DNA of 64,000 nt, taken from NCBI GenBank assembly GCA_947497065.1, contig CANMEQ010000001.1, positions 613,076 to 677,075 on the forward strand, given 5' to 3'. Numbering within the stretch: position 1 is the first letter of the stretch; the number at the start of each line of letters is the position of its first letter. Origin of the DNA: an uncultured Paracoccaceae bacterium (lineage in GTDB: Bacteria; Pseudomonadota; Alphaproteobacteria; Rhodobacterales; Rhodobacteraceae). This document shows positions 27,226 through 35,703 of this stretch, piece by piece. The position numbers and the translations under genes were made by a program. The notes below the pieces were generated by a model that did no database searches, was not told where the DNA came from, and was given only the letters and a program-made list of their open reading frames with translations.

Positions 27226-28962
27226 TTAGCGCATCTCTTCCGCTGGAGTGACACCAAGAATAGACAAACCATGAGAAATTACAACGCTTACAGACTTCAC
27301 TAGGGCGATTTTCGCCTGCGAAGCTGCGACGTTATCCTCTTGGATGAACCGCAAACTCACGTCATCATTGCCGCGATTCCACAATCCATGCAGCTCCGAC
27401 GCCAGATCATACAGGTACAGCGCAATGCGATGCGGCTCGTTTGTCCGTGCCGCAATCTCCACCACGCGCGGCCATTCCGCCGCCTTCGCAGCCACAGCCA
27501 TCTCCGCAGGATGGGTCGCAAGCGACAGGTCCGCCCCAGCCAAATCCGACAGATCAATCCCTGCGTCACCCGCCTTGCGCATCACCGAATGCACACGGGC
27601 ATGGGCGTATTGCACATAAAACACGGGGTTGTCTTTGGACTGCTCCGTCACCTTGTCGAAATCAAAATCAAACGGCGTGTCGTTCTTGCGCGTCAACATG
27701 ATGAAACGGGCCACATCCTTGCCCACCTCATCCACCAAATCCTGCACGGTGATGAACGTGCCCGCCCGCTTGGACATTTTGAATTCTTCGCCGTTTTTGA
27801 ACAAACGCACAATCTGCGCCAGCTTGATATCCAGCGGCACACGGTTCTCAGACAGGGCCGCAACCGCCGCCTTCATCCGCTTCACATAGCCTGTGTGGTC
27901 GGCCCCGAACACATCAACCAATGCGTCGAACCCTCTGGAAACCTTATCAAAATGGTACGCGATGTCTGGCGCGAAATAGGTCCAGGCCCCGTCACCCTTT
28001 TGCACAGGCCGGTCCTCGTCATCGCCAAACTCGGTGGATTTAAACAACCATTGCTCGCGCGGTTTCCAATCCTCGGGCATCTTGCCCTTCGGCGGCTTCA
28101 ACGTGCCCCAATAGATCAGATCCTTGGATTTCAAATCCTCAATTGCCTGCTCAATCCGGCCCGTCCCGTAGAGCGACTTTTCAGAGAAAAACACATCCAT
28201 ATTGATGCCCAAAGACGCCAAGTCTTCCCGCACCAAATCCATCATCGCATCAGTCGCAAAGCTGCGCACATCCGCCAGCCACACATCTTCAGGCTGGCCC
28301 ACATAGGCATCCCCAACCTTCGCCTTCAACGCTTCACCCGCGTTGATCAAATAGGCCCCCGGATAGGTCCCATCCTCAAACTCAACCGTCTGGCCATGGG
28401 CCTCCAGGTACCGCAAATACACAGACCGCGCCAAAACATCGACCTGCCCGCCACCGTCATTGATGTAATATTCGCGCGTCACATCGTACCCCGCGTAATC
28501 CAGCAAAGACGCCAAAGCATCGCCAAAAATAGCGCCCCGCGTGTGGCCCACATGCAACGGACCGGTGGGGTTTGCAGAAACATACTCCACGTTAATCTTT
28601 TTGCCGGCCCCCATGTCAGACCGCCCGAAATCAGGGTTGGTCAACACATCTTTCATGACCTGCCCCCAAACCGCCGCATCCAACCGCAGGTTCAAAAACC
28701 CCGGTCCCGCAACATCGGCACTGGAAACTCTCGCATCCGCAGCCAACCCTGCCGCCAAAGCCTCGGCAATATCGCGCGGCTTCATCTTGGCAGGCTTGGC
28801 CAAAACCATCGCCGCATTCGTCGCCATATCCCCATGGGCGGCATCGCGCGGCGGCTCGACGGCCACGTTGTCAAACGTCAATCCATCGGGCAACACACCC
28901 TCGGATGTCATCTGGGTCAAACACTCGATCACTAACGCGCGGATATCGGCAAACAGGTTCAT
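27226..28962 (-). CDS. argS: Arginyl-tRNA synthetase
   Basis: 578 residues, class I synthetase. The HIGH motif appears as SANPTGPLHVGHTRGA and KMSK as KMSKRAGTFITVQDLVDEVG. The N-terminal Arg-specific additional domain and C-terminal anticodon domain (FYVQYAHARVHSVMRKAG) are present. It is the head of argS-SPOR-nagZ-scpA-scpB. The usual upstream neighbour dgt is displaced by an opposite-strand membrane gene. Confidence 0.97.
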   Translation of the reverse strand: MNLFADIRALVIECLTQMTSEGVLPDGLTFDNVAVEPPRDAAHGDMATNAAMVLAKPAKMKPRDIAEALAAGLAADARVSSADVAGPGFLNLRLDAAVWGQVMKDVLTNPDFGRSDMGAGKKINVEYVSANPTGPLHVGHTRGAIFGDALASLLDYAGYDVTREYYINDGGGQVDVLARSVYLRYLEAHGQTVEFEDGTYPGAYLINAGEALKAKVGDAYVGQPEDVWLADVRSFATDAMMDLVREDLASLGINMDVFFSEKSLYGTGRIEQAIEDLKSKDLIYWGTLKPPKGKMPEDWKPREQWLFKSTEFGDDEDRPVQKGDGAWTYFAPDIAYHFDKVSRGFDALVDVFGADHTGYVKRMKAAVAALSENRVPLDIKLAQIVRLFKNGEEFKMSKRAGTFITVQDLVDEVGKDVARFIMLTRKNDTPFDFDFDKVTEQSKDNPVFYVQYAHARVHSVMRKAGDAGIDLSDLAGADLSLATHPAEMAVAAKAAEWPRVVEIAARTNEPHRIALYLYDLASELHGLWNRGNDDVSLRFIQEDNVAASQAKIALVKSVSVVISHGLSILGVTPAEEMR

Positions 28963-29024
28963 GGCACTTCCTTTCTCGGATGCGTCCGTTTAGCACTACC
29001 ACATCCCACGTCAACGAGCCTTGC

Positions 29025-30125
29025 ATGACACGAACCCTGTTCTTTCTTACGGCCCTAACCGCAACGCTAGGTGCAATGACCGCAATCCTTATGCGGATCG
29101 AACTGGCCTACCCCGGCGTCTCGCCCCTTTTCCAGACAACAGATGGCGCCCCAGACGGCAATATGTTTAGCGCCGTCACGACCTTTCATGTTACCGTTAG
29201 CTACCTGTGTGTCACCCTGCTTGGAACCACCATGGCCAGCGCAGCGAGACCAAAAGGCGCCCCGTTATCAGCGCTATTCATCGGCCTCGGCTGCCTTTTC
29301 TCCTTCGTCATCCTCTCGATCTTGGCCCTCACGCTCATACCTGCCCCGTCGGGCGATCAATCTGGCGTTGGATGGGTGCTGTACCCACCGCTATCAACGC
29401 AGCCCCAATCGATGTTCGACACACTGCTAGACATGCTGCCCTTCGAATTTTGGCTAGACCCAATTGTAACGGACATCACAAAAGTCTTCATGTTGCCGTC
29501 TTGCGCCATGGTGCTTCTGGGGGCCTATGCAATGGTCGCGACGGTGCCATCATTTCGCTGGCTGTCGGTGATTGGGGTCATTCTGTTGGTCCCAATAACG
29601 ATATTGGTTGGCGCTATCATCTTCGACAACAGCACCCCGTTTGTCGCGCCAACCTATCTCATCGCCGTCTTTCCATTGCTTGCCTTCGCCAGCATTCGCC
29701 TGATCGATGCCGCGCCAAGCTGGCTCATGATCCTAACGGCAGGGCTCATCATAACCTCGGTCGGTCAGATTATTTTTCTGATCATCGCGACCCAAGGCTT
29801 CATAGATGGCACCATCGCAGAACCCGCGGCAACCTATGTGTTCCCCCTTGGCATGGCGTTCTTTGCCCTGCCTGCGCTCATTCTATATGACCGAAACACG
29901 GACCTGCCCGCTTGGGCGACTGCGGCCACGGTCGGCGCTATTGCGATCCCAATGACCCTTTGGGTCTCGTTTTTGGTCAAACTGGGCCTCGACGGCATGC
30001 CCGCACGATATGTCGACTACCCGAACGCCTTTGCCGCCGACAACCTAGCCGTTTCGGCGAATGTCATCTTCTTCGCCGCAATCTACCTGACTGTTATCAC
30101 CGCCATTCATCGCCAAACCCGATAG
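29025..30125 (+). CDS. Truncated cytochrome c oxidase subunit I-like membrane protein lacking copper-site ligands
   Basis: 366 residues with about ten hydrophobic helices. Several stretches match heme-copper oxidase subunit I: MRIELAYPGVSPLF (compare MRMELQHPGVQYM), the run SGVGWVLYPPLST, and DGMPARYVDYPNAFA (compare GMPRRYIDYP.AFA), in the same order as in COX1. One helix-II-like histidine (TTFHVT) remains where a heme ligand sits. The HPE, HH and HFH motifs that bind CuB and the second heme are absent, and the protein is about 180 residues shorter than a real COX1. It is therefore unlikely to be an oxidase. The ATG at 29025 has only a weak ribosome site. It lies on the plus strand between the minus-strand genes argS and dgt and ends two bases before the dgt stop. 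Confidence 0.7.
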   Translation: MTRTLFFLTALTATLGAMTAILMRIELAYPGVSPLFQTTDGAPDGNMFSAVTTFHVTVSYLCVTLLGTTMASAARPKGAPLSALFIGLGCLFSFVILSILALTLIPAPSGDQSGVGWVLYPPLSTQPQSMFDTLLDMLPFEFWLDPIVTDITKVFMLPSCAMVLLGAYAMVATVPSFRWLSVIGVILLVPITILVGAIIFDNSTPFVAPTYLIAVFPLLAFASIRLIDAAPSWLMILTAGLIITSVGQIIFLIIATQGFIDGTIAEPAATYVFPLGMAFFALPALILYDRNTDLPAWATAATVGAIAIPMTLWVSFLVKLGLDGMPARYVDYPNAFAADNLAVSANVIFFAAIYLTVITAIHRQTR

Positions 30126-30127
30126 GA

Positions 30128-31288
30128 CTACCCTAGCAACCGCTCATGAGTTTCCAGTGCAAACCGGTCCGTCATCCCGCTGATATAATCCGACACGATC
30201 CGCGCCAAGGCGACCTCATCTTGCGCCGCCGCCACATCCTTGCGCCATTGTTTCGGCAAATGCTCCGGCTGGGCCATGAACAACGGAAACAAATCCTCAA
30301 CCACCTGCGTCACATTCTCCCGCATCGCCACAACCGTCGGCGCGCGGTACATCTGGGTGAACAAAAATTTCCGAACAACCTTCAGATCCGCCCAAAGCGC
30401 TGGTGAAAACTGCACCATCATCCGCCCCGCGCCCCGCACATCACCACACGACTGCGGATCTACCTCCGCCAAATTCGCGCGACTCACCGTGATCACGTCT
30501 TCCACCAAAACCCCGAAAAAGCGCCGCAGCGCCTCATGCCGGCGGCGGTATTTGTCGAGGTTCGGATAAGTAACATCCACCTCCCGAAAACACTCCCCAA
30601 CAATCGGCAGCCCCAGCAAATCATCCGTGCTAAACAGCTCTGCCCGCAACCCGTCGTGAATATCATGATGGTTGTAGGCCACATCATCGGCCAACGCCGC
30701 CACCTGCGCCTCGGCACTGGCATGGGTCGCCAACTCCAAATCATGGCGCGCGTTATACTCTTCCAACGCATAAGGCACCGGCCCCTGACCCTCCGCAACA
30801 ACCGGCCCGTTGTGTTTGGCAATCCCTTCCAACGTCTCCCACGTCAGGTTCAGCCCATCCCACTCCGCGTAATGCCGCTCCAAAGAGGTCACAATCCGCA
30901 CCGCCTGCGCATTGTGATCAAACCCGCCATAGGGCGCCATCAGCGCCGCCAGAGCATCCTCACCCGTATGGCCAAACGGCGTGTGTCCCAAATCATGGGC
31001 CAGCGCCACCGCCTCGGTCAGCTCGCCATTCAAGCCTAGGGCACCCGCAATGGTCCGCGCCACCTGCGCCACCTCAATCGAATGGGTCAGCCGCGTGCGA
31101 AAATAATCGCCCTCGTGCTCCACAAACACTTGGGTCTTGTGCTTCAGCCGCCGAAACGCGCTGGAATGAATAATCCTGTCCCGATCCCGCTGAAACGGCG
31201 ACCGAAACTCGCTCTCCTCTTCCGAATACAACCGTCCACGCGTCTGCGTGGGATGACATGCATAAACTGCACTCATAGCCTGCCTCAT
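30128..31288 (-). CDS. dgt: Deoxyguanosinetriphosphate triphosphohydrolase-like protein (HD domain)
   Basis: 386 residues. It hydrolyses dNTPs to nucleoside plus triphosphate. HD-domain residues are present: HSSAFRRLKHKTQVF, RLTHSIEVAQVARTIA, VALAHDLGHTPFGHTGE and FDHNAQAVRI. The ATG at 31276, with GAGG upstream, is an alternative start that removes four residues. It is divergent from erpA. Confidence 0.93.
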   Translation of the reverse strand: MRQAMSAVYACHPTQTRGRLYSEEESEFRSPFQRDRDRIIHSSAFRRLKHKTQVFVEHEGDYFRTRLTHSIEVAQVARTIAGALGLNGELTEAVALAHDLGHTPFGHTGEDALAALMAPYGGFDHNAQAVRIVTSLERHYAEWDGLNLTWETLEGIAKHNGPVVAEGQGPVPYALEEYNARHDLELATHASAEAQVAALADDVAYNHHDIHDGLRAELFSTDDLLGLPIVGECFREVDVTYPNLDKYRRRHEALRRFFGVLVEDVITVSRANLAEVDPQSCGDVRGAGRMMVQFSPALWADLKVVRKFLFTQMYRAPTVVAMRENVTQVVEDLFPLFMAQPEHLPKQWRKDVAAAQDEVALARIVSDYISGMTDRFALETHERLLG

Positions 31289-31372
31289 TTGTCCCTAGAC
31301 CACAGCACTGCCTTGCCGGTCCTTGTTAGCGCACCTATATTACGAAAGTGTTGAAACCGATAGGCCAAAGCC

Positions 31373-31699
31373 ATGCTGACCCTGCCCCCAAAAGTCACCC
31401 CGCGCGCATTTGAACGTCTCGCCGAAATTGGCGCGGCAAATGATGGCAAAGCGCTGCGCGTCGCCGTCGAGGGCGGCGGCTGCTCCGGCTTCCAATATGA
31501 AATCGACCTCGACGCCCCCAAAGACGACGATCTCGTCCTCGAAGGGTCCGGCGAAAAAGTCGTGATCGACAGCGTGTCTCTGCCGTTCCTCGCAGACGCC
31601 GTCATCGACTTCACCGAAGAATTGATCGGCGCGCGGTTCGTGATCGAAAACCCCAACGCCTCCAGCTCCTGCGGCTGCGGGACCAGCTTCTCAATGTAG
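31373..31699 (+). CDS. erpA: Iron-sulfur cluster insertion protein ErpA (A-type carrier)
   Basis: 108 residues. A-type carriers deliver Fe-S clusters to apoproteins. The three cluster cysteines are in EGGGCSGFQYEIDLD and NASSSCGCGTSFSM. Length and spacing fit ErpA rather than IscA, though by eye this is a close call. xth follows after a gap that contains a 10-bp dyad. Confidence 0.92.
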   Translation: MLTLPPKVTPRAFERLAEIGAANDGKALRVAVEGGGCSGFQYEIDLDAPKDDDLVLEGSGEKVVIDSVSLPFLADAVIDFTEELIGARFVIENPNASSSCGCGTSFSM

Positions 31700-31709
31700 C
31701 CCGCCTGCA

Positions 31710-31738
31710 CGGCTGTACATACAGGATGTGTACAGCCG
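31710..31738. promoter_or_regulatory. Perfect 10-bp dyad between erpA and xth
   Basis: CGGCTGTACA (31710-31719) and TGTACAGCCG (31729-31738) are exact reverse complements around nine bases. A T-run (GTTTTT) occurs only about 25 bases later, so this is not a standard terminator. It could be an operator or an mRNA hairpin at the erpA 3' end. No gene fits in 31700-31810. Confidence 0.5.
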
Positions 31739-31810
31739 GTGTACGCAAATCATACGCTTGTTTTTCGCCCCTTTAACCGTCAAAACGACAGGGTAATTTC
31801 GGGGGCATAT

Positions 31811-32611
31811 ATGAAAATCGCGACATTCAATATCAACGGCATCAAGGCCCGCATGGGCGCGCTCACCGAGTGGCTGGAAACCTCCGCCCCAGACGTTGCC
31901 CTGTTGCAGGAAATTAAATCCGTCGACGAAAACTTCCCGCGCGAACACTTTGAAAACCTCGGCTACACCGTTGAAACACATGGACAAAAATCGTTCAACG
32001 GCGTCGCGATCCTCTCCAAACTCCCCCTCGAAGACGTCACCCGCGGCCTCCCCGGCGGCGAAGGCACAGGCCGCGACAACGAAGACGACATCGAGGCCCG
32101 CTACATCGAAGCCACGGTCATTGGCGAAAAACCTATTCGTATCTGTGGGTTATACCTGCCCAACGGCAACCCAGCCCCGGGCCCCAAGTACGATTATAAA
32201 CTGCGCTGGATGGAGCGTCTCCGCCTGCGCGCGCTCGAGCTGATGGAACTTGAAGAACCCTTCCTAATGGCCGGTGATTACAACATAATTCCCCAACCCG
32301 AAGACGCAAAACGCCCCGCCGCCTGGACCGAAGACGCCCTCTTTCGCCCCGACAGCCGCGCAGCCTTCCGCCGTTTGCTAAACCTCGGCCTCACCGAAGC
32401 CTTCCGTGCCCGCCACCAAGGCGCTGGCCACTATTCGTTCTGGGACTACCAAGCCGGCGCATGGGACCGCAACGATGGCATCCGCATCGATCACTTTTTG
32501 CTGTCAAATCAATGCGCTGACTTGCTCAACGACTGCTGGATCGAAGCCGAAGTCCGTGGCCGTGAGAAGCCATCAGACCACGTTCCCGTCTGGGTCGACC
32601 TCGACGCGTAA
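31811..32611 (+). CDS. xth: Exodeoxyribonuclease III (AP endonuclease)
   Basis: 266 residues from the ATG at 31811, with GGGGG upstream. Base-excision repair nuclease. Catalytic motifs: MKIATFNINGIKAR, LLQEIKSVDENFP, YLPNGNPAP, MAGDYNIIPQPEDAK, SFWDYQAGAWDRNDGIRIDH and KPSDHVPVWVDL. All expected active-site residues (N, E, D, N, D, H) are seen. Confidence 0.96.
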   Translation: MKIATFNINGIKARMGALTEWLETSAPDVALLQEIKSVDENFPREHFENLGYTVETHGQKSFNGVAILSKLPLEDVTRGLPGGEGTGRDNEDDIEARYIEATVIGEKPIRICGLYLPNGNPAPGPKYDYKLRWMERLRLRALELMELEEPFLMAGDYNIIPQPEDAKRPAAWTEDALFRPDSRAAFRRLLNLGLTEAFRARHQGAGHYSFWDYQAGAWDRNDGIRIDHFLLSNQCADLLNDCWIEAEVRGREKPSDHVPVWVDLDA

Positions 32612-32641
32612 AGGCCTCTGCTGCCACGCACTCTAGGCCTC

Positions 32642-33790
32642 TCACAGGTCGGTGACGTCATACTCATACAGCCAATTCATCCGCTTCAAAAACGCGGATG
32701 GGGCAACTAACCCCAGCGTTTTCAAACCCATATGGGCCACTCTTCGCTGGATCCCTGACAAATGATAGTTGCGCGCATTGCTGTTCGCGGCCTCAATGGC
32801 CCGCGTCACACGGGGCGCACGCATCGCTTCATAGGATTTTAACCCGTTTGAAATATCGTCTTCGAGATCACAAACGGAGGCCAGTACATAAGCATCTTCA
32901 ATCGCCAAATTTGCGCCCTGCGCTAAAAACGGCAATGTCGGATGGGCCGCATCACCGAGAAGGCATAGCGAGCCATCGCGCCACGTCTCTGCCACGGGAT
33001 GCCTGAAAAGGCCCCATAAATGAACTTGGTGCACGCACTCCAAAATGCGCTGCAACTCGGGTGCCACGTCTGAAAAGGCAGCCATCAGATGTGCGGGATC
33101 ATCCTCGTGGGACCATCCCTCCTCCGCCCATGTGCTGCGCTCCTGAACGGCCACAATGTTCAACCGCCCGTCGCGCAACGGATAGGTGACAACATGTTTT
33201 TTAGGGGCCATCCAAATGCGGGCCACCGGCGGGGCAGGCATATCAACAATCGCGCGCCACGCCACTTGTCCGGTAAAAAAGGCATCCCCGCTCGGGTTCA
33301 TCACTGCACGCGACGCAGACCGCAGCCCTTCGGCCCCTACGATCAAATCGCCGTCCACCTCCGCAGGTAGCTTTGCGGACCCTAGGTGGATGCCAACACC
33401 AGCCGCACGGCAGGCCTCCGCCAAAACGCCGATTAAATCAGGTCGATGATAAAACCGGTAAGGCGCATCATCGAGACGTGTCAGATCAAACCGCGCTATG
33501 CGGCGCCCTGTCAGCGCATCCGTCGGTTCAACCGCCTGTGCGGCCAATCCAACCCGCGCCAAAGCGTCCCCCAGCCCCAAGGCATTCAAGGCGCGCGCCC
33601 CATTTGGCGTGATCTGGATACCCGCACCGACCTCCGTCAGCGCCTCCGCCCGTTCATGAACCGTGACCTCGGCCCCATGTCTGGCAAAAGCCAACGCCGC
33701 CGTCAGCCCGCCCAAACCGGCCCCTATAACGCAAACGCGGCGGCCCTTGTTGGAGCCGCCGCGGTTCGTATTCGTCAGAGTGTTCAACAC
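32642..33790 (-). CDS. FAD-dependent monooxygenase (UbiH / salicylate hydroxylase-like)
   Basis: 382 residues from the GTG at 33790, one base after the dksA stop; longer in-frame starts overlap dksA. It is a class A flavoprotein hydroxylase with the FAD fold VCVIGAGLGGLTAALAFARHG, the DG motif DGDLIVGAEGLRS and the GD motif LLGDAAHPTLPFLAQGANLAIEDA. This combination is closest to 3-hydroxybenzoate or salicylate hydroxylase-type proteins; the substrate is not clear. A 9-bp GC-rich hairpin lies within its first codons. It is convergent with xth. Confidence 0.85.
   Translation of the reverse strand: MLNTLTNTNRGGSNKGRRVCVIGAGLGGLTAALAFARHGAEVTVHERAEALTEVGAGIQITPNGARALNALGLGDALARVGLAAQAVEPTDALTGRRIARFDLTRLDDAPYRFYHRPDLIGVLAEACRAAGVGIHLGSAKLPAEVDGDLIVGAEGLRSASRAVMNPSGDAFFTGQVAWRAIVDMPAPPVARIWMAPKKHVVTYPLRDGRLNIVAVQERSTWAEEGWSHEDDPAHLMAAFSDVAPELQRILECVHQVHLWGLFRHPVAETWRDGSLCLLGDAAHPTLPFLAQGANLAIEDAYVLASVCDLEDDISNGLKSYEAMRAPRVTRAIEAANSNARNYHLSGIQRRVAHMGLKTLGLVAPSAFLKRMNWLYEYDVTDL
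33736..33763 (-). terminator. GC-rich hairpin inside the start of the monooxygenase gene
   Basis: On the minus strand CGCGGCGGC pairs exactly with GCCGCCGCG around a 10-base loop and is followed by TTTGCGTT. It lies 28 bases after the dksA stop and within codons 10-19 of the downstream gene. It may end most dksA transcripts or limit read-through. Confidence 0.45.
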
Positions 33791-33791
33791 C

Positions 33792-34214
33792 TTAGTCGTC
33801 ACGGTGCACTTTTTCGCGGCGCTCGTGACGCTCTTGCGCCTCAAGGCTCATCGTCGCAATCGGGCGCGCATCCAGACGTTTCAGGGAAATCGGCTCACCT
33901 GTGACATCGCAATAGCCATATTCGCCCTCATCAATACGGCGCAAGGCAGAATCAATTTTGGCAACCAATTTGCGTTCACGGTCACGGGTCCGCAATTCCA
34001 AGGCACGATCGGTTTCTTCAGAGGCGCGATCCGCAACATCAGGGATATTGCGCGTACCATCTTTCATGCTTTCGATCGTATCGCGGCTGTCTTCCAAAAT
34101 ATCAGACCGCCACGCAATCAACTTCCGCCGGAAATATTCCAGCTGCTTGTCGTTCATAAATGGTTCGTCTTCGGCCGGTTTATAGTCATCCGGCAAGAAT
34201 TCTTCAGCTTTCAT
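33792..34214 (-). CDS. dksA: RNA polymerase-binding transcription factor DksA (single-cysteine type)
   Basis: 140 residues from the ATG at 34214. DksA inserts a coiled coil into the RNA polymerase secondary channel and works with ppGpp. The coiled-coil tip DVADRASEETDRA carries the D-x-x-D-x-A pattern needed for activity. The C-terminal zinc-finger region reads YGYCDVTGEPISLKRL, then PIATMSLEAQERHERR: only the first of four zinc cysteines remains. DksA proteins without a full zinc site are known from alphaproteobacteria and Pseudomonas DksA2. It probably shares a transcript with the monooxygenase gene. Confidence 0.92.
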   Translation of the reverse strand: MKAEEFLPDDYKPAEDEPFMNDKQLEYFRRKLIAWRSDILEDSRDTIESMKDGTRNIPDVADRASEETDRALELRTRDRERKLVAKIDSALRRIDEGEYGYCDVTGEPISLKRLDARPIATMSLEAQERHERREKVHRDD

Positions 34215-34406
34215 GTTCGCTCCCTCGGCGGCGGGCAACCCATAACTGTCAGGCGACGCAGACAAATCCCGCTCTCCTTTGCGCCTGCTCTACTACCATC
34301 ACGTGCCCGTGTCACCCCCTGTTCACGGTGATTTTTTCTGGCCTTGATGACGCGTTACAGCGTGATACCGTTGCGCCAAATATTCATATGAAAAGGCTGC
34401 AGACCT

Positions 34407-35246
34407 ATGCGCTTTACCGGCACCGAAACCTATGTCGCCACCGACGACCTGACCATTGCGGTCAACGCGGCCGTCACATTGCAACGTCCCTTGTTGGTCA
34501 AAGGCGAACCCGGCACCGGCAAAACCGAACTGGCCCGCCAAGTCAGCGCGTCTCTGGGTCTTCCCATGATCGAATGGCACGTAAAATCCACCACGAAAGC
34601 CCAACAGGGCCTGTATGAATACGATGCCGTCTCGCGGTTGCGCGACAGTCAATTGGGCGATGAAAAGGTCAATGACGTCGCCAACTACATCAAAAAGGGT
34701 AAGCTGTGGCAGGCGTTCGAGGCAGACGGTCGCGTGGTTCTGCTGATCGATGAAATCGACAAGGCCGACATCGAATTCCCCAACGACCTTTTGCAAGAAC
34801 TCGACCGGATGGAATTTCACGTCTACGAGACTGGCCAAACGATCAAGGCGGCACAGCGCCCGATTGTGATCATCACATCCAACAATGAAAAAGAACTGCC
34901 CGACGCGTTTTTGCGGCGCTGCTTTTTCCACTACATCCAGTTCCCCGACATGGACACGATGCGCAAGATCGTTGAAGTCCACCACCCCGGCATCAAAGAC
35001 AGTCTTCTGACCGCTGCGTTGACGCAGTTCTTTGAGATCCGCGAACAGCAGGGATTGAAGAAAAAACCGTCAACATCGGAAGTCCTCGATTGGTTGAAAT
35101 TGCTGCTGGCCGAAGATTTGACCGCCGAAGATCTGAAACAGAATGGCGCCTCTGCGCTTCCGAAATTGCACGGGGCTTTGTTGAAGAATGAGCAAGACGT
35201 GCATTTATTCGAACGACTCGCCTTTATGGCGCGTGGTGGACGCTGA
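34407..35246 (+). CDS. MoxR-family AAA+ ATPase
   Basis: 279 residues. Walker A GEPGTGKT at residues 33-40, Walker B VVLLIDEIDKAD near 110, sensor ITSNNEKELPDAFLRRC. MoxR ATPases act with VWA-domain partners in metal insertion or complex maturation. A CoxE-like VWA gene lies 2 kb downstream on the same strand, with a lipoprotein and small membrane proteins between, so the pair probably works together at the membrane. Downstream, 35247-35523 shows no clear coding or hairpin signal. Confidence 0.92.
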   Translation: MRFTGTETYVATDDLTIAVNAAVTLQRPLLVKGEPGTGKTELARQVSASLGLPMIEWHVKSTTKAQQGLYEYDAVSRLRDSQLGDEKVNDVANYIKKGKLWQAFEADGRVVLLIDEIDKADIEFPNDLLQELDRMEFHVYETGQTIKAAQRPIVIITSNNEKELPDAFLRRCFFHYIQFPDMDTMRKIVEVHHPGIKDSLLTAALTQFFEIREQQGLKKKPSTSEVLDWLKLLLAEDLTAEDLKQNGASALPKLHGALLKNEQDVHLFERLAFMARGGR

Positions 35247-35523
35247 GTTGGTCTGAGGCTGGGCCAGCATACCCCAATCACGCCCCAGAATCGTGCCGAA
35301 ACCATATCTTGTAGGATGATGAACAACACCTACTAAGCCATTGAGTCTTTTGAAACACACACCGTCGTACAATCGTTCATTTTGGAACTTTTACGGTGAA
35401 ATAAGGCAGCCTTCTCCCCTTTAATGTTTTTGTCCAAGCAATGGACGTGGAATTGCCCAATTTCGCGCCCACTTGGGCCTCAGTCGACAGGCAGGTTCTG
35501 ACTGAGACAAAAGGAGAGCAGAG

Positions 35524-35703
35524 TTGACCAAGGCAAAAATGCCGGTCGCAAAGCATCACACGTCGCGGACCCAAAGGGACCGGACGGGACAGGTGTGGAC
35601 CGAAGAATTAACCTATGCCATGAGCCGCGCAAATTGCGCTGGCGCGCAGGGTATAGATGCATACGCCCAACACAGCAGCGCTGCGGCTGGGGGTATCCTA
35701 TGA
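35524..35703 (+). CDS. Small ORF translationally coupled to the DUF2927 lipoprotein gene
   Basis: 59 codons starting with TTG at 35524, which has AAGGAG (35511-35516) seven bases upstream, the best ribosome site in this gap. An internal ATG lies at 35539. The stop TGA at 35701 overlaps the ATG of the next gene in the arrangement ATGA. The product is polar and basic at the start (Lys, Arg, His) with an Ala/Gly-rich end and no membrane segment. It resembles no family I know. It may be a real protein or a leader that feeds ribosomes into the lipoprotein gene. Codon use (AGG, CGG) is less typical, which lowers confidence. Confidence 0.4.
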   Translation: MTKAKMPVAKHHTSRTQRDRTGQVWTEELTYAMSRANCAGAQGIDAYAQHSSAAAGGIL

